Assembly (NCBI GenBank): GCA_018725345.1
Contig: QLUI01000106.1
Location: 1-6,517, forward strand
From: Bacillota bacterium
Lineage (GTDB): Bacteria; Bacillota; Dethiobacteria; Dethiobacterales; Dethiobacteraceae
Direction: 5' to 3'
Length of the DNA: 6,517 bases
A program made the translations under genes and the position numbers. This document shows positions 5,113 to 6,517 of this stretch, in pieces; position 1 is the first letter of the stretch; every line of letters begins with the position of its first letter. Under the pieces are notes generated by a model. It searched no databases. It was not told the DNA's origin and saw nothing but the letters and a program-made list of their open reading frames with translations.

Positions 5113-5410
5113 ACGGCCAGGCTCACGGCGTCGAAGGGTGATAATCTTTGGGCCAGCAGCGCTGCCAGGAGGCCGGTTAACACATCCCCGCTGCCGGCGT
5201 AGCCATGCCGCTGTTGCCGGTGACATTAAGCGCCACAGGTTCCCCGGGGCCGGCCACCAGCGTATGCGCACCCCTTCAGGACTACGACGCACTGATAGCG
5301 CAAAGCCAGTTCCTTGGCGGCTGCGGGCATTCCTGTAAGATACCGGCCAGCACGGGTACAATCTCCCCGTCATCGGAAAGGCCCGGGCCCACAGCCACCA
5401 CATTACTGGG
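5113..5410 (-). pseudogene. nnrD: ADP-dependent NAD(P)H-hydrate dehydratase relic (nnrD / YjeF C-terminal domain)
   Basis: Read on the minus strand this is a broken NnrD, the metabolite-repair enzyme that converts hydrated NAD(P)H back to NAD(P)H using ADP. Three pieces in successive frames match in order. From about 5407: SNVVAVGPGLSDDGEIVPVL, carrying the GPGLG-type motif. From about 5320: AAKELALRYQCVVVLKG. After a one-base shift near 5270: AHTLVAGPGEPVALNVTGNSGMAT. After a second shift near 5197: the catalytic block GSGDVLTGLLAALLAQ and LSPFDAVSLAVY. About 60 residues that normally lie between the first and second pieces are absent (internal deletion near 5325). Both real ends are missing: the piece starts in mid-domain and stops where the aminotransferase fragment begins. 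It is not a functional gene. Confidence 0.8.
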
Positions 5411-5544
5411 ACAAAGTTGACGAGTATCTGATGGATTAAGTGGCCGGATAGCAGGATTAGTGAGGTCAGGTTATCTTGACGAATTTATACATAATATGTT
5501 AACCTCACAATAGAACATATGTTCTGCTGCGAGGTGCGACCATC
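5411..5544 (+). other. Spacer upstream of the IS91 transposase
   Basis: No gene is seen. It contains the palindrome at 5512-5525 (separate entry), a 7-base inverted repeat GTGAGGT (5460-5466) / ACCTCAC (5502-5508), and TTGACG at 5476-5481 without a well-spaced -10. The 5' end of the insertion element should lie here, but IS91 elements lack terminal inverted repeats and I cannot place it. Confidence 0.3.
5512..5525. promoter_or_regulatory. LexA/DinR-like SOS box before the IS91 transposase
   Basis: AGAACATATGTTCT is a perfect 14-base palindrome with the core GAAC-N4-GTTC. The Gram-positive LexA (DinR) consensus is CGAACATATGTTCG, so 12 of 14 bases match, including the central ATAT. It ends 19 bases before the transposase ATG, a position where a bound repressor would block transcription or its start. 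Confidence 0.5.
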
Positions 5545-6517
5545 ATGCAACTAGCTCTTTATTCTGAGCAGGGTACCGATGTCGAAACTTATAAGCCACG
5601 GATAAACCGGAAAAGTGTATACTGTCTTTGTGTTCAGGATCACTATGAAAAACTGGAAGATGCCTGGGAAGATCGCTACCAGCAAAGATTGGGCTACTGT
5701 CGTTCTTTTGTAAAGGACGTAATCTATAAATACCTGGAGTGCGGCGACCTTCATTTTGGTTTTGCCAGAGCCTAACCCTAAAGAACTTGAACATACTTTC
5801 CGCTGGGAAGTGCTTAAGCTACTGAAGGCTGAAGGTAAGATTACCGACCTGGTCATAGAAAATATGTTGAGTTGGTATCACAGCGGGTTCAACGTCCATT
5901 GCGGGAATGCGATCAGCCCCTTTGACCATAACGGATTGGAAAGGCTGTCTTCGGTATATCATCCGGGCTCCTATCTCGCAGGAACGGATAACTTACGTCC
6001 CGGCGTCAGAAGCTGCAGACGGGTTAGCCAGGGTTATTTATAAAGCCAAAGACGGCAGAACAACAAAAATGTTTTTTGCACTTGACTGGCTTGCTCACCT
6101 GATCACCCATATACCGCATAAGGGAGAGCAGATGGTCAGGTACTATGGTTATTATTCCAATAAGGCTCGGGGAATGCGTAAAAAAGCAGATACCGACATG
6201 TTGGTACCTGCACTGATCGATACGGAGGTATCGAAGAAGGCATTCCGCAAAAACTGGTCACGGCTTATCCAGAAGATCTATCATGCCGACCCGCTTGTCT
6301 GCCCCAAGTGCTCCGGCAAGATGAGGATCATTTCTTTTATCGAAGAGCCAGACGTAATCAAAGACATCCTGCAGCATTTGGACCTATGGACGGTAAGAAA
6401 TCATGATCCGCCAATAGGTAAAGTGTTGAAGAATTATATTCCGCAAAATATTCCCAAACAGATACAGTTCACGGATGAAATACCCTTTTATGATGACATT
6501 GGTGATTGCAGCGCGTT
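5545..6517 (+). pseudogene. IS91-family transposase remnant (continues past window end)
   Basis: Rolling-circle (HUH, IS91-like) transposase, broken in at least two places. Piece 1, 5545-5772: VQDHYEKLEDAWEDRYQQ and YLECGDLHFGFAR, the usual N-terminus. Piece 2, about 5765-5950 in another frame: NPKELEHTFRWEVLKLLKAE and MLSWYHSGFNVHCG. The roughly 180-200 residues that should lie between them, with the N-terminal zinc finger and the HUH motif, are deleted. A single extra T near 5951 then shifts the frame. Piece 3, from 5952 to the window edge, is open: RYIIRAPISQERITYV (active-site tyrosine region), GEQMVRYYGYYSNKARG, NWSRLIQKIYHADPLVCPKC and GKMRIISFIEEPDVI, with the C-terminal Cys-x-x-Cys. 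Without the HUH motif it cannot catalyse transposition. The 3' end is outside the window. Confidence 0.92.

Noticed and set aside
4741..5403. A 220-codon minus-strand open frame over the aminotransferase and nnrD region
   Set aside because: Its product resembles nothing; the real coding signals there are the aminotransferase on the plus strand and the nnrD pieces in other minus frames.
5476..5504. Sigma-A promoter for the IS91 transposase starting from TTGACG
   Set aside because: No acceptable -10 lies 16-18 bases downstream; the AT-rich hexamers present are too close.
1..6517. CRISPR array, tRNA, rRNA or a new defence system
   Set aside because: No regularly spaced repeats, no tRNA-like cloverleaf or rRNA sequence, and no defence-type domains were seen.

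Overview
The window looks like a low-to-mid GC anaerobic Firmicute, most likely a clostridial or Peptococcaceae-type genome. The signs are strong AGGAGG ribosome sites, a GGGGACGGTTC-type hairpin repeat common in such genomes, a GAAC-N4-GTTC (LexA/DinR-like) palindrome and a YedE selenium locus. The organism assignment is inference; no rRNA or other marker is present.

Layout, left to right. (1) 3-362 (+): the C-terminal end of leucyl-tRNA synthetase. (2) 387-1784 (-), convergent with it: a DUF21/CBS/CorC-HlyC membrane protein whose true start is disturbed. (3) 1793-1887: a near-perfect 30-bp inverted repeat. (4) 1888-2210: non-coding or eroded DNA holding a promoter, a G-rich leader and a 12-codon orphan reading frame behind an excellent ribosome site. 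(5) 2211-3588 (-): an operon of yedE (putative selenium transporter) and a DUF3343 gene that has no ATG/GTG/TTG start. (6) 3589-3736: a regulatory region with a good sigma-A promoter for yedE and an adjoining LysR-type box. (7) 3737-4620 (+): a LysR regulator that has lost its DNA-binding domain and is interrupted by a 137-bp MITE-like element with terminal inverted repeats and a 9-10 bp target duplication. (8) 4621-5112 (+): the N-terminal 40% or so of a cysteine-desulfurase-like class V aminotransferase, now fused in frame to the LysR tail and lacking a start codon. (9) 5113-5410 (-): a relic of NAD(P)H-hydrate dehydratase (nnrD) with two frameshifts and an internal deletion. (10) 5411-5544: a spacer with an SOS-box-like palindrome. 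(11) 5545 to the window end (+): an IS91-family transposase remnant with an internal deletion and a frameshift.

How it fits together. YedE, DUF3343, a LysR regulator and an EF2568-like class V aminotransferase are typical companions in bacterial selenium-use loci, where selenium is imported and passed on for selenophosphate-dependent products. Here the locus is decaying: YedE is intact and its promoter and operator look intact, but the regulator, the aminotransferase and perhaps the DUF3343 start are damaged, and mobile DNA lies inside and beside them. I see no convincing new biological system. The most informative content is this record of stepwise decay: the MITE insertion can be removed on paper to restore an exact reading frame, and several genes here cannot be found from a start-codon-based gene call. 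Several defects are single-base changes, some at short homopolymers, so assembly error must be ruled out for those.
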